NCBI GenBank assembly: GCA_027038505.1
Contig: JALVWC010000015.1
Span: 1 to 46,975 of the forward strand
DNA from: Nanobdellati archaeon
Lineage (GTDB): Archaea > EX4484-52 > WAPT01
Direction of reading: 5' to 3'
DNA length: 46,975 nucleotides
Part shown: positions 15,296 to 24,104 of the stretch, one piece after another
Layout: the number at the start of each line of letters is the position of its first letter
Position numbering within the stretch: position 1 is the stretch's first letter
Position numbers and translations under genes: made by a program
The notes under the pieces: model-generated
Told to the model about the DNA's origin: nothing
Seen by the model: only the letters and a program-made list of their open reading frames with translations
Databases searched by the model: none

Positions 15296-16360
15296 ATGGG
15301 AGGGCTAAAAGCTGAAGATGAGGGCACTCCCGGGTCCGCATTCCCCACTTTTCTGGATCTGAGGGGCATAAGGGAAAACACAACTAAAGACATAGCCAAA
15401 AGGGAGGTTGTGATATCTTCTGAAAATGTTGTGATAGAAAACTTTCCCGTCTCCAGACCCGCAGCGATATTCAACCCATCCGTAGCTCTTGTGGATGATA
15501 CCCTCAAAATCTATGCGAGGGTTGTTATTGGCTACTACAGATACGTCAGCGGGATTGTTGAGCTAGACCAAAAAGAAAAGAACGGAAATAAATGGAGGGC
15601 AAAAATCGTAATCTACCCGGACACCAAGTACGATGTGACGGGTGCCGAGGATCCAAGGGTTTACTGGATGGACAACAAACTCCTGATGACCTACACGGGC
15701 AGGACTCATAATTATTTTATTCGTGGGGCTCTCAGAAGAACAATACCGGTTACCGCAGTACTCGAAAAAGGTGAGTGGGTGAAAAAATTCGCAACCGATT
15801 TTGGGAAGGAAGTGACGAGAAAGCTCGGTATCGTGTCCAACAAAGATGCGTTTTTTGTGAGAAGTAAAGATGGTGTGATGTTTTTTCACAGATCCCACGA
15901 TCTTAGGGATAGATTTTCCATGCTGGTAAGCAGTGTTGATGGAATCGATTTCAACTCTTCAGGGCTAAATGAGGTTAGTATTAAGAACACTCGAGAGATC
16001 CTGCTGCAGGAGAGGTTTGAGGACAAGGTCGGGTGGGGGACACCCCCTCTTGAAATTGACGGAAAGCTTCTGCTCTTTCTTCATGCGGTGGAAAGGGAGT
16101 TGGAGAGCTACAGTGTGTTCGCGATGTTAATAAACAAGAATAATATGGAAGTGGAGGCCATCACACCTTTCTACATAATGAGTCCACGAGAGCCTTACGA
16201 ACTATTCGGCGATAACTCCCTCACAATCTTCCCTTGCGGAGCTGTTAAAGTTGATGACAGTGTTCTGATTTCCTATGGAGCGGCGGATTACTTTGCGTGT
16301 CTTGCAAGAATACACCTCGATGAGCTTATGCATATCCTAGACAAGGGAATGGTAGGGTAG
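15296..16360 (+). CDS. GH130 family glycoside phosphorylase/hydrolase
   Basis: This five-bladed beta-propeller of about 354 residues shows family motifs in order: IFNPSVALV, VTGAEDPRVYW (the Asp of E-D-P-R is the family's general acid), YTGRTHN, SNKDAFF, WGTPPLEIDGKLLLFLH, YELFGDNSLTIFPCGAV and SYGAAD. GH130 enzymes phosphorolyse or hydrolyse beta-mannosides and related links. No signal peptide is seen, so it probably acts in the cytoplasm on mannosyl oligosaccharides or glycan precursors. The in-frame sequence from 15215 is rejected as an unlikely N-terminus; GGGTAGG precedes ATG 15296. A TATA-like AAATTATAAC is at 15255-15264. It is co-directional with the MinD-like gene but probably separately promoted. 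Confidence 0.85.
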   Translation: MGGLKAEDEGTPGSAFPTFLDLRGIRENTTKDIAKREVVISSENVVIENFPVSRPAAIFNPSVALVDDTLKIYARVVIGYYRYVSGIVELDQKEKNGNKWRAKIVIYPDTKYDVTGAEDPRVYWMDNKLLMTYTGRTHNYFIRGALRRTIPVTAVLEKGEWVKKFATDFGKEVTRKLGIVSNKDAFFVRSKDGVMFFHRSHDLRDRFSMLVSSVDGIDFNSSGLNEVSIKNTREILLQERFEDKVGWGTPPLEIDGKLLLFLHAVERELESYSVFAMLINKNNMEVEAITPFYIMSPREPYELFGDNSLTIFPCGAVKVDDSVLISYGAADYFACLARIHLDELMHILDKGMVG

Positions 16361-16402
16361 GACACAATAACCACACAAGCGTGGCACATGACCTGAAGGA
16401 AT

Positions 16403-16416
16403 CTTTAATAATTTTT
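16403..16416 (+). promoter_or_regulatory. TATA-like box of the 16447 gene
   Basis: CTTTAATAATTTTT lies about 37 bases before ATG 16447, leaving room for the GGGGA ribosome binding site at 16437-16441. Confidence 0.4.
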
Positions 16417-16446
16417 GCACGCTTCCTTCTAACTGCGGGGAACTCT

Positions 16447-16653
16447 ATGTTCAGAGGTTCGGTGCTTCTCGACAGCGTTGATAAGGTTGTGGTTAGAAAA
16501 TATAACGGTATGAGGTATGATTATGTGATCCAGTTCGGAGATTCCTGCAAAATATTTCTGGATATTCATCAGGCCGAGGAGCTTCTGAAAGCGCTTCAGG
16601 ATGTGCTTCCGAATGGTAAGCGCTCTTCTAATCCCCCAGGAAAAAAGGAATGA
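16447..16653 (+). CDS. Small hypothetical protein, 68 residues
   Basis: The protein has alternating strands and a C-terminal helix (VLLDSVDKVVVRKYNGMRYD, IFLDIHQAEELLKALQDVL) and ends in a Pro/Lys-rich tail. It is probably soluble; no family is recognised. A frame open from GTG 16381 is longer, but ATG 16447 is preferred because GGGGA lies 5 bases before it and a TATA-like box sits inside the longer reading. It is convergent with pheT, 11 bases away. Confidence 0.65.
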   Translation: MFRGSVLLDSVDKVVVRKYNGMRYDYVIQFGDSCKIFLDIHQAEELLKALQDVLPNGKRSSNPPGKKE

Positions 16654-16664
16654 TAAGATCCCAA

Positions 16665-18341
16665 CTACGTCAGAGCCCTGAAGATCTCCTCCAGATCAAT
16701 CTCAGCTGCTACAACCGGCATTTCGATGTCCCAGTTGTTCAGCACGGCGGGATGCACCTCACCCATAACTCCTATCCTTTTTCCCTCAAGCATTATGGCC
16801 GCGCGTCTCCCTTCCAGGAGAGCACCATCTTCAGTTTCCTCGTAATCGAACGAGAGTTTGAGCTGCTTTGCGAATGAATCAACGATCTCCTTTATTTCGG
16901 TGAAGGATGCCGTACTTGAGGCTATGGCTATCGCAAGATGTCTTTTGGTTCTCGTGCCGCTTTCCTCATTGCCCGGATCTATCACAACAACCTCTCCCAC
17001 CTCAAATACACGCTGGGGATACTCAACATGGGTGTTTCGTGATAAAAATTCAATGAGACATGGCAGTATTGCGTTCCTGATTGTTGTCCAGCTGGAAGAT
17101 ACGGGGTTTGCGATCTCCACCACATCATCTTCCTTTCTGTTCATCTTTTTGAAGAGCACATCCTTGTTGGTGAGGGTGAAGGTCATCACCTCCTGCAGCC
17201 CGTAGCCTATCATCAGCTCCCTTATCTTGTCAGATAGAAGTTCCCTTCTGCTCAGCTCGCCCGTTGTTCCTATTCTGACCTCTTCCGGCAGGAAGTCGTT
17301 GTAACCAAAGCTTATCGCAACATCCTCTGCAACATCCCTCCAGTGAAGAATGTCGCTCCTTGTGGGGAGGTACCTCGCAACAATTCTGCCATCCGTAGCA
17401 ACTTCCGCATCATACCTCGCATCCTTGAGGAGCTCAACTATTTCATGATTCGAAATCTCAATACCCAGTATCTCCCTAATTTTGTTAGCATCCACCACCA
17501 CCTCTCTTGGGGTGAGGTCTGGAGTTGGTATATCTCCGTCCGGAGTGTGAATAGCCACAGAACATGTCTTGCCGCCTCTGTCAGCGAGCACGGTCACCAT
17601 AACATTGAGAGCCGTGAGAACATCCTCATGCCTAAGCCCTGTAACATCTATGAACAGATTTTTGGTATGCTCATCAACTTTCCCTATCGTGTTTGAGTTT
17701 ATTATCGGAGGCATCGAGATAACTTCTCCCTTTGAATCAACAAGTATTGGATAGCGCGAAAATTCGTTTATGAGGTGGCCGTATTCCTGCCCCTTAGGAT
17801 GTTTTTCCAGAATCTCCGCAGGTGTCATTTCTTCATCATACCCCAGCGGAGGGAATTTTATCTCCTTCGGCTTTACAGCCTTATAATATACGGGCGGACT
17901 TATCTTGTCGAAATTAGAAACGCCAATCGCCACATACTCCCTTCTTCTCCCGAAGGTGTGGTGTATCTTTTCCTGAAGCTGCATGAGTTGCCTTATGGCC
18001 TCATCATCGAGATCCACACCCTTAACTATGGCACATGCTATGGCTGGCCTGATGTCCTTAAGCTTCTTATCCACAAAAACCTCAACATCACCACTTTCAA
18101 CTCTGTACTGCGGGAGACCTCTCTCTATTTTCAGCCTTCCCTTTATCTCCCTCGCTATACCCTCCACACTCCACAAATCCGGGCGGTTCGTGTCCTTCAC
18201 ATCAACCTTGAGAATGTTGTTCTCCACACCATCAAGTTCTGCCTTCGCCCACATCAGCCACTCTTCAAGCTCGTCGATGCTTGAAGCTTTCTTACCTATA
18301 AGGCCTTCAAGATCATCTCTCCTTACCTCTATTGTAGGCAT
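16665..18341 (-). CDS. pheT: Phenylalanyl-tRNA synthetase beta subunit
   Basis: This 558-residue subunit is of the short archaeal/eukaryal beta type. It begins MPTIEVRRDDLEGLIGKK and contains VDVKDTNRPDLWSVEGIARE, a B3/4 editing region, the B5 domain and the class II-like pseudo-catalytic domain (GLQEVMTFTLTNKD). With alpha it forms the (alpha-beta)2 enzyme that charges tRNA-Phe; a tRNA-Phe gene lies at 24105. ATG 18341 is preferred to the upstream frame (18398) because GGGTGGTTGG precedes it and it leaves a 20-base gap from pheS. Confidence 0.96.
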   Translation of the reverse strand: MPTIEVRRDDLEGLIGKKASSIDELEEWLMWAKAELDGVENNILKVDVKDTNRPDLWSVEGIAREIKGRLKIERGLPQYRVESGDVEVFVDKKLKDIRPAIACAIVKGVDLDDEAIRQLMQLQEKIHHTFGRRREYVAIGVSNFDKISPPVYYKAVKPKEIKFPPLGYDEEMTPAEILEKHPKGQEYGHLINEFSRYPILVDSKGEVISMPPIINSNTIGKVDEHTKNLFIDVTGLRHEDVLTALNVMVTVLADRGGKTCSVAIHTPDGDIPTPDLTPREVVVDANKIREILGIEISNHEIVELLKDARYDAEVATDGRIVARYLPTRSDILHWRDVAEDVAISFGYNDFLPEEVRIGTTGELSRRELLSDKIRELMIGYGLQEVMTFTLTNKDVLFKKMNRKEDDVVEIANPVSSSWTTIRNAILPCLIEFLSRNTHVEYPQRVFEVGEVVVIDPGNEESGTRTKRHLAIAIASSTASFTEIKEIVDSFAKQLKLSFDYEETEDGALLEGRRAAIMLEGKRIGVMGEVHPAVLNNWDIEMPVVAAEIDLEEIFRALT

Positions 18342-18361
18342 AGACCAACCACCCTTCAAGC

Positions 18362-19849
18362 TCAAAGGGTTATGATCGAGCTGTGTTTTCTTATCCATTC
18401 GAGGTCGTAGCTGAAAAGGTACCTTATGTCTCTTATGCCAAGTTTGAACATTGCGAGCCTGTCAATACCCAACCCCCAGGCGATTACCGGCACATCAATT
18501 CCGAGAGGCTTTGTGACCTCCTCCCTGAAGATTCCCGCTCCTCCCAGCTCGACCCATCCCAGCTCGGGATGCTTGGCTGAGAGCTGAACGGACGGCTCGG
18601 TGAAGGGATAATAATCGGGATAAAACCTCACGTCTTCAGCCCTTGCCACCTCCACAGCAAACTTTTTCAGGATGCCGAGAAGGTGCCTGAAGTTCAGACC
18701 CTCCCCTATAACTATCCCCTCCACCTGATTGAACTCGATCAGATGGGTGGCATCAAGCTTATCCGGCCTGTAACACCTTGCTATCGCAAAATACTTGCCG
18801 GGAATTTCTGGCAGGGAAGCGAGGGTTCTTGCAGAAAGCGCTGTACCTTGTGCTCTCGGCATCAGCCTGCTCGCTACTTCCTCACTCCATCTGTATCCCC
18901 ACCCTTTCGAGCCGGTCTTCCAGCCATTTTCGTGAGTTTTTTTGACCCTCTCCACCAGTTTCTTGGATGGAAGCCTCCCGTGGCCGGGATATTTCAGCCT
19001 GTAAGTATCAGTCCACGTTCTTGCTGGGTGATTCTGAGGCTGGAAAAGCGCATCGAAATTCCAGAATTCAAGCTCTATGAGGGGGCCTTCCATCTCCTTG
19101 AAACCCATCGATACGAGCTTTCTTTTTACCTCATCAAGAAAAGCCCTATAAGGTTGCTTTTTGGCAGGATAAATTTCACGGACGGGATCTTTAACATCGT
19201 ACCTCTTTATTTCAGCGTGCTTCCACTTGCCTGTCCTTATTATTTCGGGAGTTAAGGCGGTGATCTCTTCCTTAATTTCCTTTATTTCCCTCGCTTTTTC
19301 CGCACCACTCTCTGTTATCCTGACGAACCTCTCCACCTTTTCCTCCAGCTTTACAAGCCCTCTTTTTCTAAGCACTTCCAAAATTTTTCTATCAACACTC
19401 TCACCATTCCTCACTTTTTCAAGTGCAAGCTCCATTTCATCCGGAGTTTCGGCATGCTCCTTGCCCCTGTCGGTGAGAACAACACTTTTCTCTTTTCCCT
19501 CGCCTTCAATTCTCACCCACCCCTTCCTCATCGCCCATCCGATCGCCACTTCCTTCGGCTGGGTTTTGACATCTTCCAACTTCTTGCTACCTCCAGCGTT
19601 AAGAAGCTCCCTGACAAGTTTTCTTTCAACGAGCCCCTCCCTCAGGGAGAGTTCTCCCTCGTCCGTGAGAACATACTCAGATCTTTTTTCCTCCCTCACG
19701 CTCACAAGTCCATACTTTTTCAGACCCTCGATGGCTTTAACCACCGCGGGCAAAGCGAGGTGGGTCTTCTCAACAAGCTCTCCAAGAGTGTATTCGTGTC
19801 CATCCACTACGGCTTTCAGCACCAGCGCTTCATTCCTCTCAAGTTCCAT
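18362..19849 (-). CDS. pheS: Phenylalanyl-tRNA synthetase alpha subunit
   Basis: The 495-residue catalytic subunit has N-terminal winged-helix tRNA-binding domains (TLGELVEKTHLALPAVVKAI and a second copy) and then the class II aminoacylation core: FWNFDALFQPQNHPARTW, RALTLAS-like QGTALSARTLASLPE (motif 2 region) and motif 3 GLGIDRLAMFKLGIRDIRYL. It binds phenylalanine and ATP. ATG 19849 is chosen; the upstream codons to 19864 include cysteines not expected at this N-terminus. The start overlaps the trpS 3' end by 11 bases, so trpS-pheS-pheT is one operon. Confidence 0.96.
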   Translation of the reverse strand: MELERNEALVLKAVVDGHEYTLGELVEKTHLALPAVVKAIEGLKKYGLVSVREEKRSEYVLTDEGELSLREGLVERKLVRELLNAGGSKKLEDVKTQPKEVAIGWAMRKGWVRIEGEGKEKSVVLTDRGKEHAETPDEMELALEKVRNGESVDRKILEVLRKRGLVKLEEKVERFVRITESGAEKAREIKEIKEEITALTPEIIRTGKWKHAEIKRYDVKDPVREIYPAKKQPYRAFLDEVKRKLVSMGFKEMEGPLIELEFWNFDALFQPQNHPARTWTDTYRLKYPGHGRLPSKKLVERVKKTHENGWKTGSKGWGYRWSEEVASRLMPRAQGTALSARTLASLPEIPGKYFAIARCYRPDKLDATHLIEFNQVEGIVIGEGLNFRHLLGILKKFAVEVARAEDVRFYPDYYPFTEPSVQLSAKHPELGWVELGGAGIFREEVTKPLGIDVPVIAWGLGIDRLAMFKLGIRDIRYLFSYDLEWIRKHSSIITL

Positions 19850-20939
19850 CTGGCAGCACCACAAACTCCTTTACTCTTTCCATCGCTTCCTCCTTTTTCT
19901 CGTTGAGGTTGTGGAGCATCTCAACGAGCTTTTCTACACATTCTCTTTTACACGGGCCGCAGAGCCTCCTGCCCTCTTTACACGACCTGTAGATTTCCCC
20001 CAAAGCCTTATCGTCCATTTCAAGATGGTAGGCAAAGAGCTCGAAGACCGTGCAGATGTCAGGATTGCCTCCAAGCCTTTTTTGCTCCTCAAGCGTTACT
20101 CTCCCTCCGGTAAAAGCATTCATGACCTTCTTCCTTATCTCCTCCTCGCGCTCATCCAGAGCTATGTAGGATGATGGCTTTGAGGAGCTCATCTTCCCTC
20201 CATCAAGTCCCGTCTGGAACTTGTGGTATGTGGATGATGGCAAGATGAACCGATGCTCTGCTTTAAAGCGGGACGCTATGTCCCTTGTGAGCCTTATGTG
20301 CGGATCCTGATCCGAACCTACGGGCACGACTGTGGGCATCGGCCCGTGCTCAAGCTGCGGGAGCAGGATGTCAGCAACTTGAGTTAAGGATGAGACTATC
20401 TTGCCCGGAGTTAGCGTTCCGTATATCGCTTCAAGCTCGTTGAACGTCACCTTTCTCGCGGCGAGCTTGCTGAAGGCGTGATAACCAGCAACATTTTTCG
20501 CGCTCTGGAAGTAAAGGACAGTGTTATCATTAAGCTCAAGCCCGCTCGCCGCAAGATAAGAAAGATATTCGAGGCCGAAGTCAACACACTTTTTCCTGTC
20601 AATCCTTCTTACCGTGTACGCTTCTATGTCCGCCACACAAACATAAAGTATGGCTTTGCGCTTCTGGTACCACACTATCTGGTTCATCACCATCTTATGT
20701 CCAAGATGGGGATTGCCAGAAGGCATGAATCCCGTCATCATCGCATAGTCCTTACCTTTTTTCATGGCCTCGAGAACCCTCTCAAAGTCCCTGTGACCGT
20801 AAATTATGCCCCTTCTCATATAAGGGTGCGGGTCAACAACTTTTTTCAACACCTCGCTGAACGGCAGTATGCCAAACTCCTTCATCAGCCTTTCATAGCT
20901 TTCTATCTGCGCTGACCCCCAAGGATCAAGCTTTACCAT
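19839..20939 (-). CDS. trpS: Tryptophanyl-tRNA synthetase
   Basis: This 366-residue class I enzyme is archaeal/eukaryal in type: HIGH-like GNPHLGH within GFMPSGNPHLGHKMVMNQIV, a VGSDQDPHIRLTRDIA loop, and KMSSS within GGKMSSSKPSSYIAL. It ends with the conserved cysteine segment LCGPCKREC. It charges tRNA-Trp. It is the first gene of the trpS-pheS-pheT operon, with a GGTGCTGCTG ribosome binding site and a TATA-like box about 55 bases upstream. Confidence 0.97.
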   Translation of the reverse strand: MVKLDPWGSAQIESYERLMKEFGILPFSEVLKKVVDPHPYMRRGIIYGHRDFERVLEAMKKGKDYAMMTGFMPSGNPHLGHKMVMNQIVWYQKRKAILYVCVADIEAYTVRRIDRKKCVDFGLEYLSYLAASGLELNDNTVLYFQSAKNVAGYHAFSKLAARKVTFNELEAIYGTLTPGKIVSSLTQVADILLPQLEHGPMPTVVPVGSDQDPHIRLTRDIASRFKAEHRFILPSSTYHKFQTGLDGGKMSSSKPSSYIALDEREEEIRKKVMNAFTGGRVTLEEQKRLGGNPDICTVFELFAYHLEMDDKALGEIYRSCKEGRRLCGPCKRECVEKLVEMLHNLNEKKEEAMERVKEFVVLPDGT

Positions 20940-20987
20940 TCAGCAGCACCACAATTGAACTTGTCACTCTGAAAGATAGGTCTGGCA

Positions 20988-21000
20988 CGTTTTTAAATTG
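20988..21000 (-). promoter_or_regulatory. TATA-like box of trpS operon
   Basis: The minus strand reads CAATTTAAAAACG here, about 55 bases before ATG 20939. This leaves a short leader that includes the ribosome binding site. Confidence 0.45.
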
Positions 21001-21003
21001 TTA

Positions 21004-21723
21004 TCATTCCCTTGCCTTGAGGATTCCCCCGAGCAATCCGAGGGCGATCGCGGATTTTCCACTATCCTTCTGGATGCGCGTGGCAATGTAGTCAAGGAAG
21101 GAATCCAACGTTCTTGTCTGAATCCAGATGCTGCCCACTCCCCTGAACCTCGCCACAAGCCCCTCCCCGCTGAAGAGGAAGGATTTGAGATTTCCGGCTT
21201 TTCCAACGCTCCACTCCAGCCCGTCCGTGAATGCAACGATATGCCCCGTGTCAACCGTTATTTCATCTCCCTGCAGATCGATCTTCTCTATCCCGCCAAA
21301 AGATGATAGAAAGATCCCTCCATTTCCGGTGATTTTCAGAAGGAAAAGCCCCTCCCCGCTGAAGAATCCTTTCGCCCCGCTCCATTTTGTGTCGATGTTG
21401 ATCGTTGGCGCACCAGCAAGAAAGGAGCCGCTCTGAACGTAGAGCGTGTTGTTGTTCATCTCCACGAGCTCAACATCCCCCGGGAAGCGCGGAGCGAGCC
21501 CAACAAGTCCCGTGGAAGCATTACACCTGAATCTGTTCAGAAAGAAGCTCTCCCCACCGAGCAGACTCCTTTTTAAAGCACCACCGATCCCTCGGGTTTC
21601 AGTTATTATATCCACGTTCTTCATGTATGCCATAACCCCGGCTTCCGCTATAATTTCCTCTCCTCCATCCAGACATACCTCAACAAGGCTGTATGACGGT
21701 TTCGAGATTATCCTGTACTGCAT
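21004..21723 (-). CDS. AIM24 / TIGR00266 family protein
   Basis: The protein (239 residues) follows the AIM24 family pattern from end to end: MQYRIISKPSYSLVEVCLDG, EEIIAEAGVMAYM, GGALKRSLLGGESFFLNRF, FPGDVELVEM, FFSGEGLFLLKITG, DTGHIVAFTDGLEWSV and GSIWIQTRTLDS near the C-terminus. The fold is a beta-rich barrel related to tryptophan-RNA-binding attenuator proteins. The molecular function in prokaryotes is unknown; the eukaryotic member is mitochondrial. ATG 21723 is used because it fits the family N-terminus and AAGGAG precedes it. It is divergent from glyS. Confidence 0.93.
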   Translation of the reverse strand: MQYRIISKPSYSLVEVCLDGGEEIIAEAGVMAYMKNVDIITETRGIGGALKRSLLGGESFFLNRFRCNASTGLVGLAPRFPGDVELVEMNNNTLYVQSGSFLAGAPTINIDTKWSGAKGFFSGEGLFLLKITGNGGIFLSSFGGIEKIDLQGDEITVDTGHIVAFTDGLEWSVGKAGNLKSFLFSGEGLVARFRGVGSIWIQTRTLDSFLDYIATRIQKDSGKSAIALGLLGGILKARE

Positions 21724-21765
21724 GATCAACACGCTCCTTCAGACCTTCCCAGCAATTATTTGCAG

Positions 21766-21780
21766 TTTTTTAAATTTAAA
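21766..21780. promoter_or_regulatory. Bidirectional TATA-like region between AIM24 gene and glyS
   Basis: TTTTTTAAATTTAAA is nearly palindromic. It lies about 50 bases before both ATG 21825 (plus, with AGGAGGGG at 21813-21820) and ATG 21723 (minus, with AAGGAG). Confidence 0.45.
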
Positions 21781-21824
21781 GATTTCAATATGATGAATTC
21801 CCGCAGAAAATCAGGAGGGGAAAT

Positions 21825-23384
21825 ATGCCGGACATCAACGAAAAAGAGATGAAATCGTTTGTACAGAAGATAGCAACCTTCTGCAAGAGGAAGGGTTTTG
21901 TTTATCCCTCCTGTGAGATCTACGGGGGGTTTGCCGGTTTTTACGACTATGGCCCGCTTGGAGCGGAGCTTAAAAAGAACATAAAGGATGAGTGGTGGAA
22001 CAGGTTTGTCAGGCAGCGTGATGACGTCGTTGGAATAGATGCGTGCACCATCAACCATCCGATGGTGTGGAGGGCTTCGGGCCACGTCGAATGTTTCGTT
22101 GATCCTCTTGTTGAGTGCAAAAAATGCCATACAAGACACAGGGCAGACCACCTGATTGAGGATGCTCTCGGAATTGCGGCTGATGGCATAAGCCTTGGGA
22201 GGATAAACCAGCTGATCAGAGAACACAACCTAAAGTGCCCGAAATGCGGAGGTGAATTGACCCAGGCAAGAACCTTTAATCTCATGTTCAAGACCTTTGT
22301 CGGTCCGACCGAGGATGAGAGCAGCATAGCGTATCTGAGACCAGAGACGGCCCAGCTTATATTCGTTAACTTCAAGTTGATCCTTGAAACCACGAGGGTT
22401 AAGCTACCGTTTGGTATAGCGCAGATCGGTAGGGCTTACAGAAACGAGATAAGCCCGAGAAACTTCCTGTTCAGGATGAGGGAGTTTGAGCAGATGGAAA
22501 TGGAGTACTTTGTACATCCTGATAAAATAAATGAATGCCCCTATCTGACGGACGAGATCCTTGACTTTGAGATGAACGTGCTCTCCGCTGAAATGCAAAA
22601 AAAAGGTGAGCAGCACAGAAAAATGAAGCTTGGGGAAGCGCTCGAGAAGGGGATAATTAAAACGAAGTGGCATGTCTACTGGCTTTATGAAATGTACAAG
22701 TGGTTCATAGATCTTGGTGTCAATCCGGAAAAGTTGAGGATAAGGCAGCACTTACCCGAAGAAAGGAGTCATTACGCCCTCGATACCTGGGATATAGAAT
22801 ACCACTTCCCATTTGGATGGAAGGAAATACACGGCATGGCTAACAGAACGACCTTCGACCTTGAGCAACATATGAAGTTTAGCGGGAAGGACCTGACCTA
22901 TTTTGACGAGGAAAGCAAAAAGAAAGTTGTTCCGTATGTTGTTGTTGAGCCGTCACAGGGGGTTGATAGAGCATTCCTCGTTTTCATAATAGATGCGTAT
23001 CATGAAGAGGAAGATGGAAGGGTTGTGCTGAAGCTTCATCCTAAACTTGCACCCTACAAGGTGGCGGTGTTTCCGCTCGTGACCAAGGATGGTTTGCCGG
23101 AGAAGGCAAGGGAAGTGTACGGAATGGTGAAGAGGAAGTTCGCGGCTTTCTATGACGAAAAGGGAAGTATAGGGCGGAGATATGCAAGGCAGGATGAGGT
23201 AGGCACACCATACTGCGTGACCATAGACTATGATACTCTGCAAGATGATACTGTGACCATCAGGGACAGGGATACGAGAGAGCAGGTGCGCGTTAAAATT
23301 GATGAGCTTACAGGCATTTTGGAAAAGCTGATTGAAGGAAAGGTGAGTTTTGAAGAGCTGAAAGGTGAGAACAATAAACCGTAA
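21825..23384 (+). CDS. glyS: Glycyl-tRNA synthetase
   Basis: This is the dimeric alpha2 class II enzyme (519 residues) of archaeal type. It begins with the catalytic core KRKGFVYPSCEIYGGFAGFY then DYGPLG, followed by motif 2-type FRMREFEQMEMEYFV and motif 3-type GVDRAFLVFI. The C-terminal anticodon-binding domain is LAPYKVAVFPL onward. A zinc-ribbon-like insertion has two Cys pairs (CKKCHTRH and CPKCGGEL). It charges tRNA-Gly. A strong AGGAGGGG ribosome binding site precedes the start. It is convergent with endA. Confidence 0.97.
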   Translation: MPDINEKEMKSFVQKIATFCKRKGFVYPSCEIYGGFAGFYDYGPLGAELKKNIKDEWWNRFVRQRDDVVGIDACTINHPMVWRASGHVECFVDPLVECKKCHTRHRADHLIEDALGIAADGISLGRINQLIREHNLKCPKCGGELTQARTFNLMFKTFVGPTEDESSIAYLRPETAQLIFVNFKLILETTRVKLPFGIAQIGRAYRNEISPRNFLFRMREFEQMEMEYFVHPDKINECPYLTDEILDFEMNVLSAEMQKKGEQHRKMKLGEALEKGIIKTKWHVYWLYEMYKWFIDLGVNPEKLRIRQHLPEERSHYALDTWDIEYHFPFGWKEIHGMANRTTFDLEQHMKFSGKDLTYFDEESKKKVVPYVVVEPSQGVDRAFLVFIIDAYHEEEDGRVVLKLHPKLAPYKVAVFPLVTKDGLPEKAREVYGMVKRKFAAFYDEKGSIGRRYARQDEVGTPYCVTIDYDTLQDDTVTIRDRDTREQVRVKIDELTGILEKLIEGKVSFEELKGENNKP

Positions 23385-23410
23385 CAATCATTTTGATAAT
23401 CTCGTTACGG
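23379..23410. terminator. Inverted repeat spanning the glyS stop codon
   Basis: CCGTAAC (23379-23385) and GTTACGG (23404-23410) form a perfect 7-bp inverted repeat with an 18-base spacer; inside it ATCA-TTT-TGAT gives a smaller hairpin. Its place between convergent glyS and endA suggests an RNA 3'-end or barrier structure. There is no long T tract, so terminator function is uncertain. Confidence 0.4.
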
Positions 23411-23480
23411 CTGCATGATTCTTTATCTCTAAGGCTTGAACGTCATAAGAATTTGATTTCTATGGCTATAGAACCCCATT

Positions 23481-24068
23481 TTACGGGCTCACATGCTTTA
23501 TGATGTAATATGTTACGCTTCCCTCCTCATCCACAACTGCAAGCAATGGTTTTGCCCTTATGTTCTGGCTGAGCCTCACGAATCTCGACAGATCGGCCAG
23601 GCTCCAGTCTATGTTTTCAGGCACAGCGTGAACGTTGTACTTCGTGTGCTCCCTTGAACTTTTCTCACCTCTTTTGTAGGGATTTACACCTCTCTCGTAC
23701 ACTCTGAAGTGGGTGCCGAACTTAAAGCCAGATTTGACTATGAACCCTCTGTTTCTGAGATCCCTGTATACTATATATTTGAATGGGAATTCCGGATCAA
23801 TCTCGCAGCATCTCCTGTAAAATTCACTGACATCAAGAACTTTCCCACTCTCCTTTATTTCGATGAAACCCCTTTCAAGCAGGAGCATCGCTTCCTCCAG
23901 CATCAATTGAAGGAACTTAACCTTTTCTTCCTCTACCCACTTTCCGAAGTATTTTTCACTGTAAATTTTATTTCCTTCTTCTTCATCCCACACGACCACT
24001 CTTGTTCCGAGAAGTTCAGCATGTGCGATTTTTTTGCTGTTTTCTTTTCTGTTTTTATTCTCGACCAT
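23481..24068 (-). CDS. endA: tRNA-splicing endonuclease
   Basis: The enzyme (195 residues) cleaves introns at bulge-helix-bulge sites in pre-tRNA. By family pattern the catalytic triad is Y124 (in FRVYERG), H141 (in HTKYNVH) and K173 (in NIRAKPLLAVV), with the core strand YRDLRNRGFIVKSGFKFG. The length fits the homotetrameric one-domain form, so no partner subunit is needed. ATG 24068 is chosen over TTG 24071. A TATA-like TTTAAAAAAT is 27 bases upstream, just after the tRNA-Phe gene, so endA may be leaderless or cotranscribed with that tRNA. None of the three tRNA genes here has an intron. Confidence 0.93.
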   Translation of the reverse strand: MVENKNRKENSKKIAHAELLGTRVVVWDEEEGNKIYSEKYFGKWVEEEKVKFLQLMLEEAMLLLERGFIEIKESGKVLDVSEFYRRCCEIDPEFPFKYIVYRDLRNRGFIVKSGFKFGTHFRVYERGVNPYKRGEKSSREHTKYNVHAVPENIDWSLADLSRFVRLSQNIRAKPLLAVVDEEGSVTYYIIKHVSP

Positions 24069-24090
24069 CAAACTATAGAGAATGAAAGAA

Positions 24091-24100
24091 ATTTTTTAAA
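24091..24100 (-). promoter_or_regulatory. TATA-like box of endA
   Basis: TTTAAAAAAT (minus strand) lies between the 3' end of tRNA-Phe and ATG 24068, about 27 bases upstream of the latter. Confidence 0.45.
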
Positions 24101-24104
24101 GTCA

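Noticed and set aside
16381-16446. Upstream extension of the 68-residue protein from GTG 16381
   Set aside because: The TATA-like sequence lies inside it and ATG 16447 has the better ribosome binding site.
18342-18398. N-terminal extension of PheT
   Set aside because: It overlaps the pheS end, and GGGTGGTTGG before ATG 18341 together with the conserved MPTIEVRRDD start favours the shorter protein.
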